Source of the DNA: Guptibacillus algicola | Lineage (GTDB): Bacteria; Bacillota; Bacilli; Bacillales; Guptibacillaceae | Length of the DNA: 64,000 bases | Direction of reading: 5' to 3' | Assembly (NCBI RefSeq): GCF_020171805.1 | Contig: NZ_JAIVAF010000003.1 | Coordinates: 1 to 64,000 of the forward strand | In this document: piece after piece, positions 33,227 to 42,521 of the stretch | Layout: every line of letters starts with the position of its first letter | Numbering within the stretch: position 1 is the first letter of the stretch | Notes under the pieces: generated by a model | The model's database searches: none | The model's input: the letters and a program-made list of their open reading frames with translations, nothing else | What the model was told of the DNA's origin: nothing | Made by a program: the position numbers and the translations under genes

Positions 33227-34066
33227 ATGATACGGGATTTTAGGATTGAAGATGTAGATGAAGTAAACGAGGTGATTCAAACGAACGTAGCGAGTTTGGA
33301 GATTGGAAACGCTGAAGGTGTTAGCTTACGTTGCGATAAGTTTCTCGTTTTCGATCAAAACGGTACGAAAGGAATCGCTTACGTAACGATCTCCCGAAAC
33401 GATGCGAACGAGAAGGAAGCACAGGTCAACGTATTCGTTAAACCAGCATTCAGATTGCAAGGAATTGGTACAGCGTTATATAAAGAATTGGAAGGTTACT
33501 TGATCGATCGAAAGCCTGATGTCATAAGTGCTTACACAAGAGTAGATATTGAAAATCATGAACGCTTTTGTAATAAGGTAGGCTTTCATAAATGGTGGGG
33601 TTCGCCTGAACTCGTGTATGAGGGAGAGCGATTTCCTGAAGGTGATCATGAATTTGAACGGTATGATGACGCCTACTTTGACCAGTTCGTCAAAATGGTG
33701 CAAGATGCTTTCTATGAAGTGAATAAGAGTAATGATATAAAACCCTATCTCGCTACAGAAGAGAGTGTTCGAAAGTATCAACTAGGAAATAAGGAGAATG
33801 TCTTTTTACTAGTAGAGAATGGCGAAATACTAGCATCTGTTACGATTGGGGATGGGTCGATTGTTAATCTGATGGTATCTCCTCGTCATCAAGGAAAGGG
33901 TTTGGGGAAGAAAGCTCTTCAATTTGGCATGAACCAGTTGCTTGATAGAGGGTATGAGAAAGTCAGCATCTGCTACATGGAAGGCAATAGGTATGCAGAG
34001 AAACTGTATGACTCGCTAGGGTTTAAACCTGTACAAACTACTCATGTATATAGAAAGTTTTTATAA
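33227..34066 (+). CDS. tandem GNAT acetyltransferase
   Basis: 279 residues with two GNAT domains. The first (about 1-135) has the acetyl-CoA loop VFVKPAFRLQGIGTALYKELE. The second (about 150-279) has VNLMVSPRHQGKGLGKKALQFGMNQ, with both Q/R-x-x-G-x-G/A loops intact. Tandem GNATs include mycothiol synthase-like enzymes and many of unknown substrate. An AGAAAGGGG site precedes ATG. It sits 18 bases after the permease pair, perhaps in the same transcript. Confidence 0.87.
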   Translation: MIRDFRIEDVDEVNEVIQTNVASLEIGNAEGVSLRCDKFLVFDQNGTKGIAYVTISRNDANEKEAQVNVFVKPAFRLQGIGTALYKELEGYLIDRKPDVISAYTRVDIENHERFCNKVGFHKWWGSPELVYEGERFPEGDHEFERYDDAYFDQFVKMVQDAFYEVNKSNDIKPYLATEESVRKYQLGNKENVFLLVENGEILASVTIGDGSIVNLMVSPRHQGKGLGKKALQFGMNQLLDRGYEKVSICYMEGNRYAEKLYDSLGFKPVQTTHVYRKFL

Positions 34067-34087
34067 ACATAATTAAGGAGCTTACAT

Positions 34088-34714
34088 ATGGACCAAGAAA
34101 AACTAAACATCTACGATGAACACCGTAATCACATCGGTGTGGCATCACGTAAAGAAGTGCATGAAAAAGGTTACTGGCATGAAGCTTTTCATTGTTGGTT
34201 TGTGAGCTTAGAAAAAGAGAAAATTTCGATCTATCTTCAGCTTCGTAGTAAAGGTAAAAAGGACTATCCTGATCTTCTCGATATTACAGCTGCAGGTCAC
34301 ATTCTAGCAAATGAAACCGTTCAGGATGGTGTGCGAGAAGTGAAAGAAGAATTAGGAGCCGATGTTGCTTACGAAGAGTTAGAACAACTCGGTGTGCTAA
34401 ATTACTGTGTGGAAAGAGGGTCTTTCATAGATAAAGAAATTGCGAATGTTTTCTTGTATCAGACTTCTATTGAGATGAAGGACTTCACCTTTCAAAAGGA
34501 AGAGGTCGCAGGGATGGTCAAAGCAGACTTTCAAGATTTTACATCACTTTGGAAAGGCGATGTCGATTCAATTATGATACAAGGTTTTAAGATTGATGAG
34601 GATGGAGCACAAGTCGATTGTAGAGAAGCGGTGGGGCGAGATAAGTTCGTTCCCCATGAAAAGTCGTTTTATTTAGAAGTTATTGAGCGAATCAAACAGA
34701 AATTGGGTTTGTAG
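34088..34714 (+). CDS. Nudix hydrolase (IPP-isomerase-like group)
   Basis: 208 residues. The Nudix box is GHILANETVQDGVREVKEELG near residues 70-90 and fits GX5EX7REUXEEXGU. The N-terminus NIYDEHRNHIGVASRKEVHEKGYWHEAFHCW is typical of the group with YfcD and type-I IPP isomerase relatives. It probably hydrolyses a nucleoside-diphosphate-linked substrate using Mg2+ held by the box glutamates. AAGGAG precedes ATG. Confidence 0.88.
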   Translation: MDQEKLNIYDEHRNHIGVASRKEVHEKGYWHEAFHCWFVSLEKEKISIYLQLRSKGKKDYPDLLDITAAGHILANETVQDGVREVKEELGADVAYEELEQLGVLNYCVERGSFIDKEIANVFLYQTSIEMKDFTFQKEEVAGMVKADFQDFTSLWKGDVDSIMIQGFKIDEDGAQVDCREAVGRDKFVPHEKSFYLEVIERIKQKLGL

Positions 34715-34757
34715 TGGTCAGAACTAATAATGGTTAGACGTAGAGGTGCATGCAATT

Positions 34758-35309
34758 ATGATGAACGAGTTTCCAGTAATTGAAACGGAACGATTGGTAT
34801 TAAGGGAAGTAACCAGTAAGGATGCGCCAGATATGCTAGTCTATTTATCAGATCCAGACGTAGTGAAGCATATGGGATTAGAACCTTTTCAATCGATCGA
34901 TGACGCATTAGATGAAATAAAATGGTACAAATCGATTTATGAGGAAGATACTGGGGTGAGGTGGGTGCTTTCGCTGAAATCTACTGAGAAGGTGATTGGA
35001 AGCTGTGGATTCTTGAATCGACATCCTAAACACAAGCGAGCTGAGATTGGCTTTGAATTGAGCAAAGATTTCTGGGGAAAAGGATATGCGAGTGAGGCGT
35101 TAGAAGCAGTCGTTGCATATGGCTATCACGAGTTGGAATTGGAACGGATTGAGGCGTTAATTGAGCCTGATAACTTGCCGTCTCAGAAGCTAGTGGAGAA
35201 ACACGGCTTTATGAAAGAAGGAGTACTTCGGCATTACGAGTATACGTGCGGGAAGTTTGATGATTTGGCGATGTATTCGATGTTGAGGGGAGAATATTTT
35301 AAGTGTTGA
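34758..35309 (+). CDS. GNAT acetyltransferase, RimJ/RimL type
   Basis: 183 residues from ATG 34758, nine bases after GAGGTG; an in-frame GTG at 34746 overlaps that site. Motifs: FPVIETERLVLREVTSKDAPDM at the start, FELSKDFWGKGYASEALEAVVAYG for CoA binding, and EPDNLPSQKLVEKHGFMKEG at the end, all standard for the RimJ family. It probably N-acetylates a protein or small amine. Third gene of a GNAT-Nudix-GNAT run. Confidence 0.88.
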   Translation: MMNEFPVIETERLVLREVTSKDAPDMLVYLSDPDVVKHMGLEPFQSIDDALDEIKWYKSIYEEDTGVRWVLSLKSTEKVIGSCGFLNRHPKHKRAEIGFELSKDFWGKGYASEALEAVVAYGYHELELERIEALIEPDNLPSQKLVEKHGFMKEGVLRHYEYTCGKFDDLAMYSMLRGEYFKC

Positions 35310-35403
35310 ATAACGAAAAGGAGATTAGGTGAGAATTTTAGTGACCGTCATTTTTTAAACAGATCAAGACAAGAATGAATAAGAATAAGTGAATCGTTAA
35401 CGC

Positions 35404-35435
35404 TTGACCCTGTACCATGGTACAGGGTTTATTCT
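35404..35435 (+). promoter_or_regulatory. MerR-type promoter and operator of the mercury operon
   Basis: TTGACC (35404-35409) and TATTCT (35430-35435) are 20 bases apart, longer than usual, as in MerR-controlled promoters. The spacer is filled by a perfect 22-bp palindrome at 35407-35428 with half-site CCCTGTAC. MerR twists such spacers when Hg2+ binds. The regulator gene starts 20 bases downstream. Confidence 0.85.
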
Positions 35436-35455
35436 ATATGAAGAGGTGATTTGCA

Positions 35456-35854
35456 TTGAGACTTCAGGTAAGTGAATTAGCTAATCTTTGTAGTGTGAAT
35501 AAAGAAACAATCCGCTATTACGAGAAAGAGAACTTAATACCAGAGCCGAGTCGTAATCAATCAGGGTACCGTATGTATGAGGAATCTACTGTGAAACGAG
35601 TCAAGTTTATTAAGAGAATGCAAGAACTTGGCTTTTCATTACGTGAGGTGCACAAATTGCTCGGTGTAGTTGATCATGATGATGTGCGATGTAAGGACAT
35701 GTATGATTTTGTGTCAGAGAAAGAAAAGGAAATTGAGAAGAAAATAAATGATTTAGAACGCATGAAAGATGTACTGATCGATTTGAAAGGTCGATGTCCA
35801 AGTACAAAAGATCTTCATGAGTGTCCAATTATTGAAACACTAATTGTGGATTAA
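35456..35854 (+). CDS. merR: mercury-responsive regulator MerR
   Basis: 132 residues, TTG start with AGAGGTG. The N-terminal MerR helix-turn-helix and wing read VSELANLCSVNKETIRYYEKENLIPEPSRNQSGYRMY. A dimerisation helix follows. Cys79, Cys114 and Cys123 occur at exactly the positions that bind Hg2+ in the Bacillus RC607 MerR. It is the first gene of the operon and controls its own promoter (35404-35435), as in Gram-positive mer loci. Confidence 0.93.
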   Translation: MRLQVSELANLCSVNKETIRYYEKENLIPEPSRNQSGYRMYEESTVKRVKFIKRMQELGFSLREVHKLLGVVDHDDVRCKDMYDFVSEKEKEIEKKINDLERMKDVLIDLKGRCPSTKDLHECPIIETLIVD

Positions 35855-35868
35855 AAAGGGAGGATGAG

Positions 35869-36093
35869 ATGAGTAGCAGCAAAACATTACTATCAGGAAT
35901 AATTGGAACGATTATCACTATTATTTGTTGCACTTCTCCAGTGCTGGTTATTTTGCTAGGAGCTATAGGGTTAGGTGCTTTCACAGGCTACCTAGATTAT
36001 GTTTTGATTCCGACACTGGTTATTTTTCTTTCCATAACGATCGTTTCTTATCGTAAAAGAACAAGTCGTTCCAAAAAAACGAAAACCGGATGA
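35869..36093 (+). CDS. merF: mercury uptake protein MerF
   Basis: 74 residues with two helices. The first has the vicinal cysteines ITIICCTSPVLVILLGAIGLGAF, and the second is YVLIPTLVIFLSITIVSY followed by a basic tail. The Cys pair and the GYLDYVL loop match MerF, which passes Hg2+ through the membrane to MerA. The second loop cysteine pair of proteobacterial MerF is not present. It is 14 bases after merR. Confidence 0.85.
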   Translation: MSSSKTLLSGIIGTIITIICCTSPVLVILLGAIGLGAFTGYLDYVLIPTLVIFLSITIVSYRKRTSRSKKTKTG

Positions 36094-36120
36094 ACGTAGA
36101 AGAGGAGGAGTCTTGTCTCG

Positions 36121-37770
36121 ATGAAAACAGTTATGAAGATAACAGGTATGACATGCGATACATGTGAAGATCATGTGATTCAACTATTGAAAAGTCTCGG
36201 TGCTGAAGAGGTTGAAGTGAGTTTTCGCGATGGTCATGCTGTCTTTAGAAATTCAAATCATATAAGTGAAGAGGACCTGAAAAAGGCATTCGACAGATCA
36301 CCGTATCGTGTCGTAGCCATTCATAATAATGAACAATCTTCACAAAAAGCTTCCGTATCAATGCCAACAAATGATCTAGATTATGACTTTATCGTTATTG
36401 GATCAGGTGGAGCGGCTTTTTCTGCTGCAATACAAGCTTCAGAAAAAGGTGCTAGGGTTGCGATGGTTGAGAAAGGAACTGTTGGAGGAACCTGTGTGAA
36501 TATAGGTTGTATTCCCTCAAAGACATTGTTGCGTGCAGGAGAGCTAAACAACCTTGCTCAACACAACCCATTCAATGGCTTGACGCTCCAATCTTCACAG
36601 CCAGATTTGTCAAAACTTAAAAAGCAAAAGGATGAGCTCGTACAGAAACTTCGTAAGGAAAAATATGAAGATCTTATTGACGAGTATAAATTTCAATTGA
36701 TAAAGGGTGAAGCCCACTTTAAAGATCGTCACACCATCGTTGTGAAAGGTAAAGAAATAACGGCTAGTCACTTTCTTATTGCTACTGGAGCCTCTCCTGC
36801 TGTTCCAGATATTCTTGGACTGAAAGAAAGCGAGTATTTAACAAGCACCTCAGTATTGAATTTAACAAATGTACCCAACCATCTTATAGTCATTGGATCA
36901 GGATATATAGCGCTTGAATTAGGTCAAATGCTTCATCAGATGGGCTCAGAGGTAACATTAATGCAACGAAGTGACCGTCTGCTTAAAGAATATGATCCTG
37001 AAATTTCTGAAGCCATGGAAACGTCTTTAGCTAAAGAAGGTATTCGGTTGCTCAAGAACGTTAAATACGAAAAAGTTGTTCAAAAGGGAAATGAAAAGGA
37101 AGTTCACATTAAAGTTGACGGATCTCATCAAGTGGTTAGTGGAGATCATTTGCTTGTTGCTACAGGCCGTATCCCAAATACAGCAGCACTTCAACTACAA
37201 GAGGCAGGAGTTGAGGTCGGGAATTATGGTGAGGTAGTCGTCAATGAGAGCTTAGAAACGAATGTCCCACATATCTATGCAGCGGGAGACGTCACGCTGA
37301 GTCCTCAGTTCGTTTACGTTGCTGCCTATCAAGGAAATATAGTGGCAAAGAATGTAGTAGGTCCTCATAAAAAGAAACAAGATTTGAGTACTGTTCCTGG
37401 CGTGATCTTTACGTCTCCCTCAGTTGCGAGTGTTGGACTGACTGAGCGACAAGCTAAAGAACAAGGCTACAATGTAAAAAGCGCTGTTTTACCATTAGAA
37501 GCCGTTCCTAGAGCACAAGTCAACCATCAAGCAAATGGCGTTTTTAAGTTAGTTGTGAATGAAGATAACCAGCAATTGCTAGGTGCTCATATCGTAGGAG
37601 AAAATGCAGGAGATGTCATTTACGCCGCTACATTAGCAGTGAAATTCAAACTAACGGTTGAAGATTTGCAGGAAACCTTTACCCCTTATCTAACGATGTC
37701 TGAAGGGCTCAAACTAGCTAGTTTAACGTTTGATAAAGTTGTATCGAAACTATCCTGTTGTGCAGGATAA
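36121..37770 (+). CDS. merA: mercuric reductase MerA
   Basis: 549 residues. Residues 1-68 form a heavy-metal-associated domain with GMTCDTC (Cys12, Cys15). The flavoprotein core follows with [13 protein letters not shown] (FAD), redox pair [12 protein letters not shown] (Cys125, Cys130), an NADPH site near [13 protein letters not shown], and the dimer domain. The C-terminus ends CCAG with Cys546-Cys547, which hand Hg2+ to the active site. It reduces Hg2+ to Hg0 in the cytoplasm using NADPH. Complete and apparently active. No merB (organomercurial lyase) is seen. Confidence 0.96.
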   Translation: MKTVMKITGMTCDTCEDHVIQLLKSLGAEEVEVSFRDGHAVFRNSNHISEEDLKKAFDRSPYRVVAIHNNEQSSQKASVSMPTNDLDYDFIVIGSGGAAFSAAIQASEKGARVAMVEKGTVGGTCVNIGCIPSKTLLRAGELNNLAQHNPFNGLTLQSSQPDLSKLKKQKDELVQKLRKEKYEDLIDEYKFQLIKGEAHFKDRHTIVVKGKEITASHFLIATGASPAVPDILGLKESEYLTSTSVLNLTNVPNHLIVIGSGYIALELGQMLHQMGSEVTLMQRSDRLLKEYDPEISEAMETSLAKEGIRLLKNVKYEKVVQKGNEKEVHIKVDGSHQVVSGDHLLVATGRIPNTAALQLQEAGVEVGNYGEVVVNESLETNVPHIYAAGDVTLSPQFVYVAAYQGNIVAKNVVGPHKKKQDLSTVPGVIFTSPSVASVGLTERQAKEQGYNVKSAVLPLEAVPRAQVNHQANGVFKLVVNEDNQQLLGAHIVGENAGDVIYAATLAVKFKLTVEDLQETFTPYLTMSEGLKLASLTFDKVVSKLSCCAG

Positions 37771-37881
37771 CTTTGTAGACTATTAATATATCTGTCCATT
37801 CAAAACCAAGTACATCGTTTGAGTAAATACAAGTAAGGAAATGAGTATCCATATCCAAAGTTAGTTTCAGGAGGTTAAATT

Positions 37882-39225
37882 ATGAAATCATATGATCTTA
37901 TCGTTATTGGCTCGGGTTCTGGTGGTTCCGTTACAGCAGGAAAGTGTAAGAAAGCTGGATGGAGTGTCGCTATGATCGATAGCAGACCTTTTGGGGGGAC
38001 GTGTGCCTTAAGAGGATGTGATCCAAAGAAAGTGTTGGTTGGAGCAGCAGAGTTAATGGACTGGAATAATAGGATGGAGGGACATGGTATCCAATCAGAG
38101 GCTTCTATCGACTGGAATGAACTTATGAAATTCAAAAAGACGTTCACGGAGCCAGTTCCAAAAAAGAAAGAAGAATCTTTGAACGAAAGCGGCATCGATA
38201 CGTATCATGGGAAAGCTTCTTTTGTTAGTGAAAACGAAGTCCAAGTCGGAGATGAAACGTTGAAAGGCAGCCGGATTTTGATCGCAACAGGAGCAGGACC
38301 ATCTAAACTGAACATTGAAGGTGAAGAAAATTTTACGTATAGTGATGAATTTCTTGATTTAGAGGAACTGCCTAAAAAGATTATTTTTGTAGGTGGGGGC
38401 TATATTTCATTTGAATTCGCACATGTTGCAGCGAGATCAGGTGCTGAAGTACACATCGTTCACCGTGGTGAAAGGACGTTAGAAAACTTTGATTCAGACC
38501 TTGTCGACATACTGATGGAAAAGTCAAAAGAAATCGGAATTCAAGTGCATTTGAAAAGCTCAGTCGCATCTATTGAAAAGAGAAAAGAAGGGTATACGGT
38601 TACTGCTACACAGGGCGAAGATTCGTTCGAGTTAGAAGGCGATCTCGTTGTGCATGGTGCGGGAAGAAGGCCTTCTCTTGATATGGATCTAGAGAAAGCG
38701 AATGTAGAATATGACAAAAAAGGAGTTAAAGTAAATCGTTACTTGCAAAGTGTAAGCAATCCGCATGTGTACGCAGCAGGCGATGTTGCTGCGACAGACG
38801 GTTTACCATTAACACCTGTTGCTGGTTTAGAATCACATGTCGTTTCTTCCAACTTGTTAAAAGGAAATGAAAAAGAAGTTGAATACCCTGTGCTTCCTTC
38901 TGTTGTCTTCACTGTTCCAAAAATCGCGACTGTCGGTCTGAGTGAGCGTGAAGCAAAAGAACGAAACCCAAATGTGAAGGTCATTCATGAAGAAGTATCG
39001 AACTGGTTCACGTACAGAAGAACCAATGAATCCCATGCTGCGATTAAACTTCTTATCGATGAAGAAAACGACCTTGTTGTTGGAGCGCATCTAATCAGCA
39101 ATGAAGCGGATGAACTGATCAATCATTTTGCGACTGCGATTCAATTTAAAATAACGACGAAGCAGCTGAAGAAAATGATCTACGCTTATCCGACTTCAGC
39201 ATCAGATATTGCTCATATGTTGTAA
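37882..39225 (+). CDS. FAD-dependent pyridine nucleotide-disulfide oxidoreductase
   Basis: 447 residues. FAD motif VIGSGSGGSVTAG near residue 8, redox-active cysteines in GGTCALRGCDPKK (Cys41, Cys46), NAD(P) motif IFVGGGYISFEFAHVA, FAD motif VYAAGDVAATDG, and the dimer domain. It lacks the HMA domain and the C-terminal CC of MerA, and the CALRGCDPKK spacer sets it apart from lipoamide dehydrogenase (CLNVGC). It belongs to the glutathione-reductase-like subgroup whose substrate in Bacillus is unclear. It lies 110 bases after merA with AGGAGG before the ATG. Confidence 0.9.
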   Translation: MKSYDLIVIGSGSGGSVTAGKCKKAGWSVAMIDSRPFGGTCALRGCDPKKVLVGAAELMDWNNRMEGHGIQSEASIDWNELMKFKKTFTEPVPKKKEESLNESGIDTYHGKASFVSENEVQVGDETLKGSRILIATGAGPSKLNIEGEENFTYSDEFLDLEELPKKIIFVGGGYISFEFAHVAARSGAEVHIVHRGERTLENFDSDLVDILMEKSKEIGIQVHLKSSVASIEKRKEGYTVTATQGEDSFELEGDLVVHGAGRRPSLDMDLEKANVEYDKKGVKVNRYLQSVSNPHVYAAGDVAATDGLPLTPVAGLESHVVSSNLLKGNEKEVEYPVLPSVVFTVPKIATVGLSEREAKERNPNVKVIHEEVSNWFTYRRTNESHAAIKLLIDEENDLVVGAHLISNEADELINHFATAIQFKITTKQLKKMIYAYPTSASDIAHML

Positions 39226-39252
39226 AGGTAAAATATCTAGTTGTTTATGAAG

Positions 39253-39290
39253 TCTCACCTCAATCCGATTGGATTAGGTGAGGCTTTTTT
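39253..39290 (+). terminator. terminator after the FAD reductase
   Basis: A long stem (39254-39266 with 39271-39282, one bulge), then CTTTTTT. It closes the mer-region transcripts before the Mta-type regulator. Confidence 0.8.
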
Positions 39291-39327
39291 AAAAGGCGAA
39301 TATTTTGAAATACTAGATAAAAACCCA

Positions 39328-39358
39328 TTGACCCTCACGTTGCGTTATATCCTATAGT
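39328..39358 (+). promoter_or_regulatory. MerR-family promoter of the TipA/Mta-like gene
   Basis: TTGACC (39328-39333) and TATAGT (39353-39358) flank a 19-base spacer. The spacer contains ACGTTGCGT, a short dyad like those reported for Mta and TipA sites. Drug-induced autoactivation is the expected mode. Confidence 0.65.
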
Positions 39359-39384
39359 AGCTAATAAGGAGGTGCAAATAGAGT

Positions 39385-40110
39385 ATGAAGGTGAAAGAGG
39401 TAGCGGATCTTGTTGGAATAAGCGTACGCACGCTGCATCATTATGATGAAATCGGATTGCTAAGGCCAGAAACGACTGAAGCAGGTTACCGCATGTATTC
39501 GGAACGAGATTTAGAAACGTTACAGCAGATCCTTTTCTTTAAAGAGCTCGGGTTTTCGTTAAAAGAAATTCAGAAAATACTTGAAGACCCTGCTTTTGAT
39601 CGAAAAGAAGCGTTGGAACTACAGCGGAAGATGCTCGTCGAAAAGCGAAGTCACGTTGATCACATGATCACCACAATCGATAAAACGATAAAACAAATGC
39701 TAGGGGAGATTGAGATGACGAACAAGGAGAAGTTTGAAGGAATGAATTTTGATCATAATCCTTATGAAGAAGAAGCACGCAGGCGCTGGGGAGATGAGAA
39801 AGTCGATGAATCGAATAACAAAATAAAAGGGATGTCGAAGGAAGATAAAAAGAAATTGTCAGAAGAGTGGGATGGTATCTATACGAGACTTGCTAAGCTA
39901 CGTCATGGTTCACCTGATTCAGCAGAAGCGCAGGAAGCGATTCATGAATGGTATGAATTCTTGAATCACTTCGGGCAGTATTCATACGAAGCCTTCCGTG
40001 GGTTAGGACAGATGTATGTTGATGACGAACGATTCACGAAGAATATTGATAACTATGGAGAAGGGCTCGCAATATTCATGCGTGACGCGATGGCTGTTTA
40101 TGCAGATTGA
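39385..40110 (+). CDS. MerR-family regulator with TipAS drug-binding domain (Mta-like)
   Basis: 241 residues. Residues 1-70 are the MerR DNA-binding domain ([36 protein letters not shown]), then a coiled-coil dimerisation helix to about 118. The TipAS domain follows ([17 protein letters not shown], then [14 protein letters not shown]). TipAS domains bind thiopeptides and other antibiotics, and B. subtilis Mta activates efflux genes. It is likely a drug sensor that activates its own promoter. AGGAGGTG precedes ATG. Confidence 0.9.
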   Translation: MKVKEVADLVGISVRTLHHYDEIGLLRPETTEAGYRMYSERDLETLQQILFFKELGFSLKEIQKILEDPAFDRKEALELQRKMLVEKRSHVDHMITTIDKTIKQMLGEIEMTNKEKFEGMNFDHNPYEEEARRRWGDEKVDESNNKIKGMSKEDKKKLSEEWDGIYTRLAKLRHGSPDSAEAQEAIHEWYEFLNHFGQYSYEAFRGLGQMYVDDERFTKNIDNYGEGLAIFMRDAMAVYAD

Positions 40111-40139
40111 AAAGCCTAAAGGAGAGGGGTGTCTGTCGA

Positions 40140-40150
40140 GTGCCAGGCAC
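40140..40150. repeat. GTGCCAGGCAC palindrome copy
   Basis: An exact copy of the dispersed 11-base palindrome, between the Mta-like gene and the AGCS promoter. Confidence 0.6.
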
Positions 40151-40175
40151 CCCTCATAATTCGTCGAAAAATGTA

Positions 40176-40203
40176 TTGCAATTGTCCTGATTACTTGTAT
40201 AAT
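40176..40203 (+). promoter_or_regulatory. promoter of the AGCS symporter
   Basis: TTGCAA (40176-40181), 16-base spacer, perfect TATAAT (40198-40203). The start of transcription would be near 40210, about 54 bases before the ATG. Confidence 0.6.
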
Positions 40204-40263
40204 AAAAATATACAAATTTCAGAAAATTTAAAAAGAATTAACAAAAAAGGGGCGATTGGGTAG

Positions 40264-41685
40264 ATGGAAGGGTTTTTGAATGGGATTATCGATGCATCAA
40301 ATGGCATTCTTTGGGGTTATGTACTCATTGCAGGATTACTCGGTATAGGTATTTATTTCACGGTGGCTTCTCGTTTCGTGCAATTCCGTTTCTTTGGTGA
40401 AATGATTCGAGTTATGACAGAAAAACCAGAATACAAAGATGGATCGAAAAACATCTCACCATTCAAGTCGTTCTGCGTGGGGGCAGCAACTCGTATTGGT
40501 ACAGGTAACTTAGCAGGTGTTGCAGTAGCGATTACGCTTGGTGGACCTGGAGCAATATTCTGGATGTGGATTGTAGCATTACTAGGTGGCGCAACAGCAT
40601 TCATTGAAAGTACATTGGCTCAGGTTTATAAGATTAAAGATACGAAGGCGTTCCGTGGCGGACCAGCGTACTACATAGAAAAAGGATTAAAGAAAAGATG
40701 GTTAGGAATCATCTTTGCAGTATTAATTGCCATCACATTTGGACTTATCTTTAACTCAGTTCAAAGTAATACGATCGCATTAGCATTCGAGAATGCGTTC
40801 GGAATGAATCGTATCGTTGTTGGGTTAATCATTACAGTTGTGACTGGACTAGTTATCTTTGGTGGGGTACACCGTATCGCAAACTTATCGAGTGTGATCG
40901 TGCCAGTTATGGCGATACTTTATCTTACAATCGCGACAGTTGTCATGTTTATGAACATAACAGAACTTCCTTCTGTTATCGCACTTATCGTAAAGAGTGC
41001 GTTTGGATTTGAACAAGCTGTTGGTGGTGCAATTGGTGCAGCGATTATGAACGGTGTAAAACGCGGGTTGTTCTCAAACGAAGCTGGTATGGGTAGTGCG
41101 CCAAACGCAGCGGCTACTGCAACGACTTCACACCCGGCAAAGCAGGGGCTTATCCAATCGTTAGGTGTATTCGTAGATACCATTCTTGTATGTTCTGCAA
41201 CAGCGTTCATCATCTTGCTTGCTCCACAGTTCAGATCTGGAGATGTATCTGGAATCGAATTGCTTCAGAACTCTCTTAGCTCTCATATCGGTGGCTGGGC
41301 AGCGATTTTCATATCAGTAGCAATCTTCTTGTTCGCATTTAGCTCCATCATCGGATCTTACTACTATGGTGAAACAAACATCGAGTTTATTAAAGAAAGC
41401 AAAACAGCGATCCTTGGCTACCGTATCGCTACGATGGCATTCGTAATGATCGGATCTGTTTCAAGTCTTAGCCTTGTATGGAAGATGGCAGACTTGTTCA
41501 TGGCATTGATGACGATCATCAACTTGATCGCGATCGGAATGCTCGCAAAAGTAGCGATGAAAGTACTGAAAGATTACGAAATGCAGCGTAAAGCAGGGAA
41601 GAATCCAGTATTCAACCCTACGGCTCTAGGAATTAAAGATACGGAAGCATGGGAAGAAAAGCGCCAAGAAAAGAAAGTCGGTTAA
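40264..41685 (+). CDS. sodium:alanine/glycine symporter (AGCS family)
   Basis: 473 residues with about eleven helices. The family signature occurs as VGAATRIGTGNLAGVAVAITLGGPGAIFWMW near residue 75, and KRGLFSNEAGMGSAPNAAATATTSHPAKQG in the middle is the conserved AGCS motif. It imports alanine or glycine with Na+. Alanine is also a spore germinant, but no link to germination is seen. Strong promoter upstream and terminator at 41706-41732; a single-gene unit. Confidence 0.94.
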   Translation: MEGFLNGIIDASNGILWGYVLIAGLLGIGIYFTVASRFVQFRFFGEMIRVMTEKPEYKDGSKNISPFKSFCVGAATRIGTGNLAGVAVAITLGGPGAIFWMWIVALLGGATAFIESTLAQVYKIKDTKAFRGGPAYYIEKGLKKRWLGIIFAVLIAITFGLIFNSVQSNTIALAFENAFGMNRIVVGLIITVVTGLVIFGGVHRIANLSSVIVPVMAILYLTIATVVMFMNITELPSVIALIVKSAFGFEQAVGGAIGAAIMNGVKRGLFSNEAGMGSAPNAAATATTSHPAKQGLIQSLGVFVDTILVCSATAFIILLAPQFRSGDVSGIELLQNSLSSHIGGWAAIFISVAIFLFAFSSIIGSYYYGETNIEFIKESKTAILGYRIATMAFVMIGSVSSLSLVWKMADLFMALMTIINLIAIGMLAKVAMKVLKDYEMQRKAGKNPVFNPTALGIKDTEAWEEKRQEKKVG

Positions 41686-41705
41686 TAGGAAGTGAAGAAG
41701 CTGTA

Positions 41706-41732
41706 AGAGCCTGTATTTCAGGCTCTTTTTTT
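41706..41732 (+). terminator. terminator after the AGCS gene
   Basis: An 8-bp stem AGAGCCTG/CAGGCTCT (41706-41713 with 41719-41726), then a run of Ts. Confidence 0.85.
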
Positions 41733-41752
41733 AATTCGACAAAACCTGAGTA

Positions 41753-41763
41753 GTGCCAGGCAC
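41753..41763. repeat. GTGCCAGGCAC palindrome copy
   Basis: Third exact copy of the dispersed palindrome, just after the AGCS terminator. Confidence 0.6.
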
Positions 41764-41825
41764 CCCATCGAGATAATCCGAAACCTTCTTCCATTGTGAA
41801 TCGTACTACCTTGTGAGGTGAGGAC

Positions 41826-42521
41826 ATGCTGAACGTAGCAATCGAGAGTGCTGGGTATCAAGATAAACAAAGAGCGATTCAAAATATATCATTTGACGTA
41901 AAGAGCGGAGAACTCGTTGGGCTGCTCGGAGGAAACGGTGCAGGAAAAAGTACAACGATTAAAGCGTTGCTAGGCTTATTAAGAGATTATAGAGGTAACG
42001 TTGATTTAAAAGAAGGAACACGTTACGCCTACATACCAGAACAACCTGTTCTTTATGATTATTTAACGTTCTACGAACATCTTGATCTTGCCGCATCTTC
42101 TTCTCTTGAAGACGGTGAATGGGAAGAGCGTGCGAAAGAATTGATCAGGTATTTTCGAATGGAGAACGTAATCGATGATTATCCATCGAGCTTTTCAAAA
42201 GGCATGAAACAAAAAGTTATGCTGATCACTGCCTTTATGCTAAAGCCAGATCTGTATATTATCGATGAGCCCTTTCTTGGACTGGATCCTCGAGCAACGA
42301 AGGATTTTCTTAAGCTTATCGAAATGGAAAGAGAGCGTGGAGCAGGCATCTTAATGTGCACGCATGTGTTGGATACAGCTGAACGAATTTGTGATCGATT
42401 TATTCTGCTTTCGGATGGTTCGCTGTTATCTCAAGGTACGTTAAATGACTTTCAGTTAAGGTCAGGAGAAAGAGCAGGCTCCTTACTCGACTGTGTAGAC
42501 ACATTGCTGGAGAGAGAATGA
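41826..42521 (+). CDS. ABC transporter ATP-binding protein, EcsA-like
   Basis: 231 residues. Walker A GLLGGNGAGKSTTI near residue 33, signature FSKGMKQKVM, Walker B LYIIDEPFLGLD, and the H-loop THVLDTAERICD. The order and the pairing with an EcsB-like permease point to the EcsAB exporter class, which in B. subtilis and S. aureus affects secretion and intramembrane proteolysis. Its stop overlaps the permease start (ATGATG). GAGGTGAGG precedes ATG. Confidence 0.9.
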   Translation: MLNVAIESAGYQDKQRAIQNISFDVKSGELVGLLGGNGAGKSTTIKALLGLLRDYRGNVDLKEGTRYAYIPEQPVLYDYLTFYEHLDLAASSSLEDGEWEERAKELIRYFRMENVIDDYPSSFSKGMKQKVMLITAFMLKPDLYIIDEPFLGLDPRATKDFLKLIEMERERGAGILMCTHVLDTAERICDRFILLSDGSLLSQGTLNDFQLRSGERAGSLLDCVDTLLERE

